From an uncultured Collinsella sp. (GTDB taxonomy: Bacteria > Actinomycetota > Coriobacteriia > Coriobacteriales > Coriobacteriaceae), in the NCBI GenBank assembly GCA_900549745.1, contig URPJ01000006.1, positions 1 through 64,000 on the forward strand: a stretch of 64,000 nucleotides of DNA, read 5' to 3'. A model generated the notes under the pieces. It was not told the origin of the DNA. It worked only from the letters and a program-made list of their open reading frames with translations, and made no database searches. The first letter of the stretch is position 1. Every line of letters begins with the position of its first letter. The translations under genes were made by a program, and so were the position numbers. Positions 7,998-15,999 of this stretch are shown piece by piece.

Positions 7998-8399
7998 CTA
8001 GAGAGATTTTTTCGCATGCTTATCGAAACTCTTCATTGCTTTTTTGTAAGCTTTTGGATGGTTGAGATAATAAGTCGCCTTAGCTTCGACTTCCTCTTGA
8101 TTGGGTTCGTAAGGTAAAACGGCCCCGCATCGAGAGCAAAACCAGTTCAGTGTTCCTGGCGGCGAGTAAAAGAGCGGGCTAACTTGAACACTATTATCAT
8201 CACGAGGAATAAAATCCAAATGCGGGCAGTAGCTCTGTGCTAACTTTCGGTGTCGTTCTTTGCGGCTTGCAATATACATATTGATGTCGAATTTGATGCC
8301 AAAATGCAAGATCGCAATTATTGCAAGAACGAATATTACAACGAGAAAGACCATCACTCCGTATCTCTCTATTAGTAATTTTGAAACAGAGTCGCTCAT
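7998..8399 (-). CDS. Small membrane-anchored zinc-ribbon protein, unknown function
   Basis: 133 residues with a good AAGGAG six bases before the ATG. One transmembrane helix (about 14-34, VMVFLVVIFVLAIIAILHFG) is followed by a basic segment (SRKERHRK) and a cytoplasmic domain. A possible zinc site is formed by CPH near 58 and CSRCG near 88. The C-terminus is Lys-rich. It lies between the helicase and the 8538-9807 operon and shares their AT-rich composition. No family recognised. Confidence 0.6.
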   Translation of the reverse strand: MSDSVSKLLIERYGVMVFLVVIFVLAIIAILHFGIKFDINMYIASRKERHRKLAQSYCPHLDFIPRDDNSVQVSPLFYSPPGTLNWFCSRCGAVLPYEPNQEEVEAKATYYLNHPKAYKKAMKSFDKHAKKSL

Positions 8400-8443
8400 T
8401 TCACACTCCTTTTGTTGTGTAGAGATATTTCGAATGTGGGCAG

Positions 8444-8470
8444 TTGACCGGAATGTTCAATTCCGGTCAA
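8444..8470. repeat. Perfect hairpin between two minus-strand genes
   Basis: Eleven-base arms (TTGACCGGAAT, loop GTTCA, ATTCCGGTCAA) lie downstream of the gene ending at 8538 and upstream of the gene starting at 8399. There is no T-run on either strand, so it may be a weak terminator or a protein-binding site. Confidence 0.5.
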
Positions 8471-8537
8471 CGCCTTGAATATGCCATCTCAAATTGATTG
8501 GAAACGCCATGGGGGGCTAGGGACGACCATACTTAGT

Positions 8538-9359
8538 CTATCCGATAATTCCAGGAAGAATAGGGGCGATGAGTACGCCCAGCTTCGTTACGTTCTCAAT
8601 AAACGTAGCCCCTTCGTTGATGCCCTTTAGGGTGTTCCATAGCGACTTTAGTATTGACGGTTTAGGCTGCGGAGTCTCAAAAACGTCTTTCATCGCGGCG
8701 ATTGCATCCGCAGCAATTGTCCTGTTCTCACTGGAAAGCTCGTGGAGGGAGCTTTCCAGTTTTCCGATTATGTCGTTGAGCGCGTTAACGTCTATGCCGT
8801 TTGACTGATTGATGGTCGTACTTGACCCGTTCGTTGTCTGGGAAGCGATGGCGGCTCCCGAGTTGCCGAAATTGTTTACCTGTGTCACGGATTCATCCAA
8901 TCCTAGTTCGATGCCCTTTAGTGTGATGGCCTGATTGACTCCGTTTACGAGGCGTCTCGCTACGTCATTCAGGAAGCCTTCGGCCATATCGTCATATTTC
9001 CTTGAACCGTGTGCATAGCCTAGAAGGAGGTGAAACGACTGGCATAGCTTTCTGTCGACTATTGCTTTGAGTACGAGATACGTTACGGCGCTTTCGCCCT
9101 CGCAGCTAGGCGGGAAGTTAAATATGGTATATGGGTCCGAATTTACTTCATCGATTTCGGCGTTTTTGTCGAACCCGCTAGGCAAATGGTTTGCCACGCA
9201 ATCCTCAATGAACGCTCGTGTTACAGGCTGCCCATCAATAAAGTTGAGGTAGCGAGTGAGGGCTGTGTTGAGGCCATTGTAGTCAGACCTTAAAAGATTG
9301 CTGGCTTCAGCACTATGCTTGAAGAGTAGTTTTCGCAGCTCAATCTTCTCAGAATCCAT
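8538..9359 (-). CDS. Unknown protein with hydrophobic C-terminus, possible abortive-infection-type effector
   Basis: 273 residues. It overlaps the preceding zinc-ribbon gene by 11 bases, so the two are probably coupled. Residues 1-165 look helical. A polar, Asn/Gly/Thr/Ser-rich stretch follows (about 170-195, VNNFGNSGAAIASQTTNGSS), then a helical segment (about 195-235), and the protein ends in a hydrophobic tail (LGVLIAPILPGIIG). A helical N-domain, polar repeat-like linker and hydrophobic end is a layout seen in some phage-defence effectors, but I cannot assign a family. It might act at the membrane. Confidence 0.6.
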   Translation of the reverse strand: MDSEKIELRKLLFKHSAEASNLLRSDYNGLNTALTRYLNFIDGQPVTRAFIEDCVANHLPSGFDKNAEIDEVNSDPYTIFNFPPSCEGESAVTYLVLKAIVDRKLCQSFHLLLGYAHGSRKYDDMAEGFLNDVARRLVNGVNQAITLKGIELGLDESVTQVNNFGNSGAAIASQTTNGSSTTINQSNGIDVNALNDIIGKLESSLHELSSENRTIAADAIAAMKDVFETPQPKPSILKSLWNTLKGINEGATFIENVTKLGVLIAPILPGIIG

Positions 9360-9807
9360 TGAATTGTCCTATTCCGCAGTAGGGGCATGTGTATAAAGAC
9401 ATCGCAAGTGCAGGGGACACCTTTGATATGCGCTTGCAGTCCTTGCAGGTTACCTTCTGAAGGGCTTCGATTGCTTGCCGGATGGGAATCTCGGGTTCCT
9501 CTTCATTGTATGATTTCACACTGAAAGAGACGTGATCATTGCCCTTTCCGCCAAGCTCCTTCTTAAGCAGTTCTTCTAGCTCCGGCACGACCACATTCGC
9601 TGTTTTTGATAAGGCCAGGTCGATGACGTCCGGTGTGAAGAAGTTGTCCGAGATAAGGCCGCACAGAGGGCAGTGGATATCTAGGACGGAATCACTCTCA
9701 TACTCATCAACGACGACTTTGAATAGCTCTCCGCAGTTCGGACATTGGAAAAGTACGCAGCCGTCTTCATCGGAAGGTATCGAGATGTTGAACCGAAGGT
9801 TGTCCAT
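9349..9807 (-). CDS. Multi-zinc-ribbon protein, unknown function
   Basis: 152 residues behind a strong AAAGGAGG. Four CxxC knuckles form two ribbons: CPNC near 22 with CPLC near 45, and CKDC near 125 with CPYC near 142. Between them lies a predicted helical segment (LEELLKKELGG). Its end overlaps the start of the effector-like gene, so they form an operon. It could bind nucleic acid or act as a sensor or partner of the second protein. No family recognised. Confidence 0.65.
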   Translation of the reverse strand: MDNLRFNISIPSDEDGCVLFQCPNCGELFKVVVDEYESDSVLDIHCPLCGLISDNFFTPDVIDLALSKTANVVVPELEELLKKELGGKGNDHVSFSVKSYNEEEPEIPIRQAIEALQKVTCKDCKRISKVSPALAMSLYTCPYCGIGQFNGF

Positions 9808-9827
9808 ATTGCCTCCTTTCAGGAAAT

Positions 9828-10297
9828 CTAATCGATAATATCTTGACTTCGGGGTAAATAACGTAACGCCTCAAGGCGTCCGTGGAGCTCGGAATCGTCG
9901 TTAATTCGCCCAACGAATCCAAGGGCCTCGAGCAGCTTTCGGACCCTTGTTATATCCGCGCATGGGGTGCCTCACGTATTGATTGTAATGGGAAACCGCT
10001 GCTACCGTAGTGGATTGATGTTTCGGTTTCGTCCATAGAATCGCACAGTTTAAACAGCCTGGAGCGATCTATTGTCTGATATGCGACTTCGTTGAGCTCT
10101 TTCATCATGAGGCGATTAAGTATGAACAAGGCACCCATTGATTCAATTACGATCGCGTCGGAAATGTTGGTGTAACCGCACGGCTGCTTCATCCATCCTT
10201 TCCGAGTGATCTCGCCAAATTGCCCGTCCGGGAGAACAATGGATCGAGCGTTGCGCCCCGCTCCCAGGGGTGCGGCGCTCCTGATTAAACTGTTCAC
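9828..10297 (-). pseudogene. Frameshifted fragment of an unknown minus-strand gene
   Basis: A frame from a GTG at 10297 runs to a stop at 9950 (for example ISDAIVIESMGALFILNRLM). A second frame, open from 9971 to the stop at 9828, also looks coding (TRVRKLLEALGFVGRINDDS, ELHGRLEALRYLPRSQ). A single frameshift near 9950-9971 would join them. The joined gene would end 20 bases before the zinc-ribbon gene, as in an operon. Neither part has a recognisable family. Confidence 0.45.
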
Positions 10298-10303
10298 TTT
10301 TAA

Positions 10304-10501
10304 ATGACCCCTGTGCTCAATTCTCTGTGGCTATTTGAGGAGGATGAGTTCGATTTAAGTGAGTTGCTCGAGTATCTGAGGGCGCTCATCACGGACGATC
10401 GCAAGATAATCCACGGTAATAGCGAGCTAAAACGGCTTATTAGAATGTATGATTTTCTTAAGTACAAGAAGGCCTTCGACATATCGGCTACTAGTGAGTA
10501 A
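10304..10501 (+). CDS. Small acidic hypothetical protein, possibly a fragment
   Basis: 65 residues with protein-like composition (LWLFEEDEFDLSELLEYLRA), richer in charged residues than the opposite strand. There is no ribosome binding site before the ATG, and a stop codon directly precedes it. It may be the tail of a lost gene. Confidence 0.3.
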   Translation: MTPVLNSLWLFEEDEFDLSELLEYLRALITDDRKIIHGNSELKRLIRMYDFLKYKKAFDISATSE

Positions 10502-10507
10502 TCCCAC

Positions 10508-10792
10508 CTAGCGTCTATGAAGAAGGCCGTCTTTGTAAACTATGGCATCTGAGCGTATAGTGCGAACACCACGTGCAAATGCATACTTAATATAACGCTT
10601 TCTGCTTGAAATCACAATGGTGTCTGTTTCGACCTGCCAATCAAGGGAAGATGGTGTAGAGTATCTTCCTGCAATACAAAAGCTCTTTGGGAGCTTTAAG
10701 GGTGACGCTTTCAAACTGAGAGTCTTGCCCTTTTTTATGCGTGCAATGCCTGATATGCTAGCCAGACATCGTTTGATTTGGTTGAAAATCAT
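10508..10792 (-). CDS. Hypothetical protein or gene fragment
   Basis: 94 residues of plausible composition (LDWQVETDTIVISSRKRYIK) without a ribosome binding site. It lies in the same decayed region as 9828-10297 and could be another piece of a broken gene. Confidence 0.3.
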   Translation of the reverse strand: MIFNQIKRCLASISGIARIKKGKTLSLKASPLKLPKSFCIAGRYSTPSSLDWQVETDTIVISSRKRYIKYAFARGVRTIRSDAIVYKDGLLHRR

Positions 10793-10918
10793 GTGTGTCT
10801 TGATTTGAATTACATGATTGTCGCTTGCCTCAAATTTGCAGCTTTGACTTACGGATTGATAATCAGTAGCCTATCTAAAAAGCGGTATTGACGAGGGTAA
10901 CCTACGGGTCCCGCGTCC

Positions 10919-10966
10919 AGAGGAAAGGCGGCTGTCCTTCTTGGGATGGCTGCCTTTCCTCTTTTT
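10919..10966 (+). terminator. Rho-independent terminator without an obvious gene
   Basis: Eleven-base arms AGAGGAAAGGC (10919-10929) and GCCTTTCCTCT (10952-10962) are followed by TTTT. An inner TCC/GGA pairing extends the stem. Confidence 0.7.
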
Positions 10967-11242
10967 AGGAACCGCGATGGCGGCTGACCGGGAGACCTAC
11001 CGCGGCGACCTCTCTGGCGTCCCTGAAGATTTGCATGGCCCCCTGTCTTCTTTGGACTTTCATGAGATAGAAACGACTGGGGTTGGGAACAAGATGGATG
11101 CGCTTCTTAGTTACATAGCTGCTTTTTAAGAGCTGCTCCCTAAAAGTGAAGATAATTTCTACTTGTGGCAGAGCCTGTAGACAAACAAGGGATATCGGCT
11201 AAATTAAAGTCAATTGCGGTGGGAGCCTTCGGGCGACACCTG

Positions 11243-11272
11243 AAGAGGGTTGATGCGTCGGCCCTCTTTTTT
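11243..11272 (+). terminator. Rho-independent terminator without an obvious gene
   Basis: AAGAGGG pairs with CCCTCTT around a 12-base loop and is followed by a run of six Ts. Confidence 0.7.
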
Positions 11273-11469
11273 GTTTGGATGTAAGATTCGGCCTGTCAAA
11301 ACTTACATCTCAATTGAGAATAGGCGAAATTGCGTGCGATTATCTGCTTGTATGCAACTTTGCTGACGTGTTGTTGGTAAGTCTAAGTTCGCAACGGGTT
11401 CTTGGCAGAGGATTGACCGGGATTGTGAATTGCGACTCTTCGAGACGCGGCACCGAGGCCTTCCTGGAT

Positions 11470-11550
11470 AAGTCCGTGAGGCTGCCGCTCAGGTCAAGTT
11501 CTGCATGGCCGTATTCTTCGATTATGCAGCCAGGGTGATTCTCGTCTGGT
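11470..11550. repeat. Diverged 80-base repeat, copy B
   Basis: Partner of 1829-1909. The minus-strand reading is part of an open frame (11340-11624) that looks partly protein-like but has no known family. Confidence 0.55.
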
Positions 11551-11664
11551 AAAACTGGCCGCGAAGTGATTATCACTCGACGTGTCTCAAGTGACTCATT
11601 AGTTTCCACGCGTTTCTCTATCATGTAATCGCTACGTCATGCGGTCGTTCGCACGGGTATCATG

Positions 11665-11680
11665 TTGAAAGCGATTTCAA
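11665..11680. promoter_or_regulatory. LacI-type operator (autoregulation)
   Basis: TTGAAAGCGATTTCAA fits the LacI-family pattern TGAAANCGNTTTCA and lies 15 bases before the regulator's GTG. It argues against the upstream ATG at 11662, which would put the operator inside the gene. A TATCAT at 11658-11663 may be the -10 element. Confidence 0.75.
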
Positions 11681-11694
11681 CGACGGGGGTACTC

Positions 11695-12675
11695 GTGGTA
11701 AAGATGAAGGATGTCGCCGAGCTGGCGGGTGTTTCGAACGCCGCGGTTTCGCGCTATCTCAACGGTGGATATATCTCGGCTGATAAGGCCGAGCGCATTA
11801 AACAGGCGATCGAGCAGACCGGCTATGTGCGGTCCAACCAGGCTCGTGCCTTGCGTACCGGCTCTACCAAGCTCATCGGTGTCATCGTGCCTAAGATTAA
11901 CTCCGAGTCGGTGAGCCGAATTACCGCAGGCATTGGCCAGGTGCTTGGTCGCCGCGGGTATCAGATGTTGCTCGCCAACACCGACAACGTTGCCGAGCGT
12001 GAGCTCGAGTACCTCGACTTGTTCCAGAACCACCCGGTCGATGGCATCGTGCTGGTAGCGACCATGATTACCGATGAGCATCGTGCGGCTATTGCATCGT
12101 GCCGCGTGCCCATTGTGCTGATTGGCCAAAACGTCGAGGGCGCGGCCTGCGTCTACCATGACGATTACGAGGCGGCATATGAGCTGGGCCATGCGCTCGT
12201 GGGGCGCGTGGAGGGAAAGATCGCCTACATCGGTGTTACCGAAGAAGACCGCGCCGCGGGCTACGACCGACGCCGTGGCTTTGAGGCAGGCTTGCTGGCT
12301 GCGGGGGTTGTGCTCGATCCCCACCTGGTGCGTCGTGGCTCCTTCACGCTCGACTCGGGATATCGTGCGGCGCGCGAGTTGTTGGCCGACGTGCCCGACG
12401 TCTCGTTTATCGCCTGCGCGACCGATACCATGGCCGCCGGCGCCCTGCGCGCTCTTGATGAGGCGCGTGGCGTGGGCGAGGGCTTACATCGCGTGAGCGG
12501 ATTTGGCGACAACGCGTTTTTGCGCGCGCTGACGGGCGGCATTCCCACCGTCCATTATGGCTATCTGACCAGTGGCGTCGAGGCCACCAATATGCTGCTC
12601 GACACGCTCGATGGCGTGGAAGGGGAGGGCGGCCTGCGTACGCTCAAGCTCGGTCATCAGCTTATGAATGTCTAG
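11695..12675 (+). CDS. scrR: LacI-family transcriptional regulator of the sucrose genes
   Basis: 326 residues from the GTG at 11695, which has GGGGG five bases upstream. The N-terminal HTH is classical (MKDVAELAGVSNAAVSRYLN) with hinge sequence RSNQARALRTG. A periplasmic-binding-protein-like sensor domain follows (GVIVPKINSESVSRITAGIG; VDGIVLVAT; IPTVHYGY at the end). It directly precedes sucrose PTS and hydrolase genes, and matching operators lie before itself and before scrA. By analogy with ScrR it represses both units and is released by a sugar phosphate or sucrose. Confidence 0.85.
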   Translation: MVKMKDVAELAGVSNAAVSRYLNGGYISADKAERIKQAIEQTGYVRSNQARALRTGSTKLIGVIVPKINSESVSRITAGIGQVLGRRGYQMLLANTDNVAERELEYLDLFQNHPVDGIVLVATMITDEHRAAIASCRVPIVLIGQNVEGAACVYHDDYEAAYELGHALVGRVEGKIAYIGVTEEDRAAGYDRRRGFEAGLLAAGVVLDPHLVRRGSFTLDSGYRAARELLADVPDVSFIACATDTMAAGALRALDEARGVGEGLHRVSGFGDNAFLRALTGGIPTVHYGYLTSGVEATNMLLDTLDGVEGEGGLRTLKLGHQLMNV

Positions 12676-12762
12676 GTTTTGGGCGCCCGCCGCTATCTTC
12701 GGACCACTGTTATTTGTCCCAAACTACCTTTCACCGGCGAAAATCTACCGTTTACCGCTATA

Positions 12763-12802
12763 TGAAAACGATTACAGTAATATGAAACTGAAAACGATTA
12801 CA
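12763..12802. promoter_or_regulatory. Two tandem LacI-type operators upstream of the sucrose PTS gene
   Basis: TGAAAACGATTACA occurs at 12763-12776 and again at 12789-12802, 26 bases apart. A possible promoter (TTTACC at 12751-12756, TACAGT at 12773-12778, spacing 16) overlaps the first copy. Confidence 0.75.
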
Positions 12803-12857
12803 GTGTAAGTGTCAAAGATGGCCGGGTGTAAAACGCCCGTTAGACGAAAGGGAAGTC

Positions 12858-14258
12858 ATGGACTACCGCAAATCAGCCCAAGAGGTGCTCGACAACATCG
12901 GTGGCGCCGGCAACGTCGTGTCGGCCGCGCATTGCGCCACGCGTCTGCGCCTGGTGATTGCCGACAACGCAAGGGTCGACAAGGAAGCCATCGAGAATAT
13001 CGACGGTGCCAAGGGCGTCTTTGAGGCCCAAGGCCAGCTCCAGATTATTTTTGGCACCGGTACCGTCAACAAGGTCTATGACGAGTTCATCGCCCTCGGC
13101 GGCATCAATGCTGCTTCCAAGGCTGAGGTCAAGGAGGCCGCGGCGCAGCAGCAGAACATCTTTATGCGCGCCATTAAGGTCCTCGGCGATATCTTCGTTC
13201 CCATCATTCCCGCCATCGTGGCTTCGGGCCTGCTGCTGGGCATCATGAGCGCCCTCAACTTTATGGCCTCCAACGGCTTTATCGCGCTCGACACCAATAA
13301 CTGCATCTACAAGATTGCCGACCTGGTCTCGGGTACGTCCTTTGGCATCCTGCAGATCCTGATTGGCTACTCCGCGGCCAAGGCTTTCGGCGCTAATCCG
13401 TACCTGGGCGCCGTCGTCGGCGGCGCGTTCATCAACTCCTCGCTGCAGAGCTCCTACACGGTCGCCTCCGAGGGCGTGCAGACCATGGTCACCGTCATCC
13501 CCGGCGTGTACAGCTTTGAGTGGGTTGGCTATCAGGGCCACGTCATCCCCATCGTCATCGCTTGCGCGATCCTTGCCTTCCTCGAGAAGCGTCTGCACAA
13601 GATCGTTCCCGAGATGTTCGACCTCTTTGTAACCCCGCTTGTCTCCGTGTTCGTGACCGTGCTCGTGACGCTTATCGCCGTCGGTCCCGTCTTTGTGTGG
13701 GCCGAGAATGCCGTCCTCGGTCTGATCCAGGCTCTGCTCACCCTGCCCTTTGGCATCGGTTCCTTTATCGTCGGCCTGTTCTATGCCCCCACGGTCGTCA
13801 CCGGTATTCACCAGATGTACACCGCCATCGACCTGGGCCAGCTTGCCCAGTACGGCGTGACCTATTGGCTGCCCATTGCCAGTGCCGCCAACATCGCCCA
13901 GGGCGGCGCCGCGCTTGCCGTTGCCTTTAAGACCCACGATGCCAAGATCAAGGGCCTAGCGCTTCCTTCGGCTCTGTCCGCCTTCATGGGTATTACCGAG
14001 CCTGCCATCTTTGGTGTGAACCTGCGCTTCTTTAAGCCCTTCATCGCTGGCTGCATCGGCGGCGGCTGCGGCGCCCTGGTCTGCGCGCTCACCTCGCTCG
14101 CCGCTTCCGGTACGGGCGTTACGGGTATCTTCGGTATCCTGCTGTGCCTGGCCCAGCCCGTGCAGTACGCGATCATGTTTGCGGTCGCCGCGCTGGTTTC
14201 CTTTGGCGTCTCGTTTGTCCTGTACAAGGACGAGCCCAAGGCTTCCGAGCAGGCCTAA
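12858..14258 (+). CDS. scrA: Sucrose-specific PTS transporter subunit IIBC
   Basis: 466 residues. The EIIB domain (1-80) carries the phosphocysteine Cys26 in AAHCATRLRL. The EIIC domain follows with about ten membrane segments and the glucose-superfamily signature GITEPAIFGVNLRF. It imports and phosphorylates sucrose to sucrose-6-phosphate at the membrane. No EIIA domain is attached, so phosphate must come from a separate EIIA, probably a glucose-type one elsewhere. The start is the ATG after GAAAGGGAAGTC. The neighbouring scrB and the LacI-type regulator support the substrate call over trehalose or beta-glucosides. Confidence 0.88.
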   Translation: MDYRKSAQEVLDNIGGAGNVVSAAHCATRLRLVIADNARVDKEAIENIDGAKGVFEAQGQLQIIFGTGTVNKVYDEFIALGGINAASKAEVKEAAAQQQNIFMRAIKVLGDIFVPIIPAIVASGLLLGIMSALNFMASNGFIALDTNNCIYKIADLVSGTSFGILQILIGYSAAKAFGANPYLGAVVGGAFINSSLQSSYTVASEGVQTMVTVIPGVYSFEWVGYQGHVIPIVIACAILAFLEKRLHKIVPEMFDLFVTPLVSVFVTVLVTLIAVGPVFVWAENAVLGLIQALLTLPFGIGSFIVGLFYAPTVVTGIHQMYTAIDLGQLAQYGVTYWLPIASAANIAQGGAALAVAFKTHDAKIKGLALPSALSAFMGITEPAIFGVNLRFFKPFIAGCIGGGCGALVCALTSLAASGTGVTGIFGILLCLAQPVQYAIMFAVAALVSFGVSFVLYKDEPKASEQA

Positions 14259-14364
14259 GAGCTTTTGATTGAAGGGTGCCCGCGGGTTGTATGCTCGCGG
14301 GCGTTTCCCGTATCCGGTGTCGATCTCTGGCGCCTTGTTACTTTCGATCCGTTAGGACTTTGAT

Positions 14365-15903
14365 ATGTCTAATGCACTTGGCCGCGACCTTGCAAAGCTG
14401 GTTGCCGCTGTTGACGCTGCCGCCTCTGAGTGCGGCCATGGCGCGTATGGCCAGCGCTTCCATATTATGCCGCCGGCGGGCTGGCTCAACGACCCCAACG
14501 GTCTTTGCCAAGCGGGCGGCGTGTTTCACGCGTACTTCCAGTATGCCCCGTTTGATGTGAACGGTGGCGTAAAGATGTGGGGCCATGCCACAAGCCGCGA
14601 CCTTATGAACTGGGAATATGTTGGCGCCCCGCTGCTGCCCGACGAGCCGTTCGATTGCCATGGCGTGTATTCAGGCTCCGCGCTTGCCGAGGACGGCCGC
14701 ATTCGCGTGCTCTATACGGGCAACGTTAAGCTTTCCGATGCGGACGGCACGTACGACTACGTCAATACCGGCCGTCGCGCCGATACTGTTTATGTCGAGA
14801 GCGTTGATGGCCTTGCCGGTCGGGAGTTCAGCCAAAAGCGCGTGGTGCTGGCGTCCGATGATTATCCCGAGGATTTGACCTGCCACGTGCGTGACCCCAA
14901 GGTGTGGCGCGATGATGACGGGCGTTACCACATGGTGCTGGGCGCGCGTCGTCGCGTGGATGGGCCGCATGTCGATAGTCGATTTTGCGCCATGCACGGC
15001 GAGGGTGCCGGGCGCGATGTGGGCGAGATCCTGGTGTATGGCTCGGCCGATATGCTGAGTTGGGAGCTCGAGAGTCGTGTGTCTACGCCCGAGCGCTTTG
15101 GCTTTATGTGGGAGTGCCCCGGCTATATCGAGCTCGATGCGAATGGCGATACCGCTGCATTTTTGTCGTTCTCGCCCCAGGGGCTCGAGGGCGGTCGTTG
15201 GGACCGCGGCAATGTGTATGCAGCGGGCTACATGCCTGTAACGGGCGACATTACGGGTGGTGACGGTGTCTATGAGCTGGGCGAGTTCCGCCTGTGGGAC
15301 GCCGGTTTTGACTTCTATGCTCCGCAGGAGTTCACGGCCGAGGACGGTCGCCACATTCTGATTGGCTGGATGGGTATGCCCGATGAGCCGACCTATGGCA
15401 ACGCGCCCACCGTGGCGTGCGGCTGGCAGCACTGCATGACGGTGCCGCGCGAGCTTACGGCCGGTGACGGCGGCGTGGTGCTGCAGCAGCCGGCGTGCGA
15501 GATCGAGCGCCATTATGCCTCGGTGCGTGTGGGGGAGGGCTCGTTGGAGGTTGACGGCGATACCTGCTTTGACCTTGCTGTCGACGGTGTCGACGGCGCG
15601 TTTACCGCGATTGTTGATGGCGAGCTGAAGCTGGCGTATGTGCCCGCCGAGGGCGGACTGCCCTCGCGCTTTGAGATGCGATTTACCGATGAGGGTCGCG
15701 CTTCTGCCGGCTGCGGTCGTACCGTGCGTTGGGAGCCCGTCGACGAGGTTCGTAACGTGCGCATTGTTGGCGATGTCTCCTCGGTCGAGGTGTTTGTGAA
15801 CGATGGCGCGCTGGTGTTCTCGACGCGCATCTATCCTGAGGCCTATGGTGTGACCGTTGACGCTCCGGGTGCGAGCGTGAACTATCACACGCTCAACATC
15901 TAG
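14365..15903 (+). CDS. scrB: Sucrose-6-phosphate hydrolase (GH32)
   Basis: 512 residues. Glycoside hydrolase family 32 motifs are all present: WLNDPNGL with the nucleophile Asp43, HVRDPKVW near 175, and WECPGY with the acid/base Glu near 251. A C-terminal beta-sandwich follows (about 370-512). It cleaves sucrose-6-phosphate into glucose-6-phosphate and fructose in the cytoplasm. It lies 106 bases after scrA, apparently in the same transcript, which ends at the strong hairpin at 15942-15977. No fructokinase gene is next to it. Confidence 0.9.
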   Translation: MSNALGRDLAKLVAAVDAAASECGHGAYGQRFHIMPPAGWLNDPNGLCQAGGVFHAYFQYAPFDVNGGVKMWGHATSRDLMNWEYVGAPLLPDEPFDCHGVYSGSALAEDGRIRVLYTGNVKLSDADGTYDYVNTGRRADTVYVESVDGLAGREFSQKRVVLASDDYPEDLTCHVRDPKVWRDDDGRYHMVLGARRRVDGPHVDSRFCAMHGEGAGRDVGEILVYGSADMLSWELESRVSTPERFGFMWECPGYIELDANGDTAAFLSFSPQGLEGGRWDRGNVYAAGYMPVTGDITGGDGVYELGEFRLWDAGFDFYAPQEFTAEDGRHILIGWMGMPDEPTYGNAPTVACGWQHCMTVPRELTAGDGGVVLQQPACEIERHYASVRVGEGSLEVDGDTCFDLAVDGVDGAFTAIVDGELKLAYVPAEGGLPSRFEMRFTDEGRASAGCGRTVRWEPVDEVRNVRIVGDVSSVEVFVNDGALVFSTRIYPEAYGVTVDAPGASVNYHTLNI

Positions 15904-15941
15904 GCGATTCGTCGCATATCGGCGCTATACTGCAGCCGTTG

Positions 15942-15977
15942 CCCACGATGCGGGTAACACCCGCATCGTGGGTTTTT
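15942..15977 (+). terminator. Terminator of the scrAB operon
   Basis: A perfect 13-base stem (15942-15954 with 15960-15972) with loop TAACA is followed by five Ts. Confidence 0.9.
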
Positions 15978-15999
15978 GTTTGTGAAGGGACGGTGCCGC

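Larger units (their letters stand above)
10793..11664. other. Decayed intergenic region with two orphan terminators
   Basis: No gene I can support. It holds hairpin terminators at 10919-10966 and 11243-11272 and the second copy of the diverged 80-base repeat (11470-11550). A short open frame at 10941-11129 lies inside the first hairpin and has no ribosome binding site. Confidence 0.5.

Noticed and set aside
7651..8001. Plus-strand frame after the helicase
   Set aside because: It overlaps the helicase end in another frame, has no ribosome binding site and shows no protein-like features.
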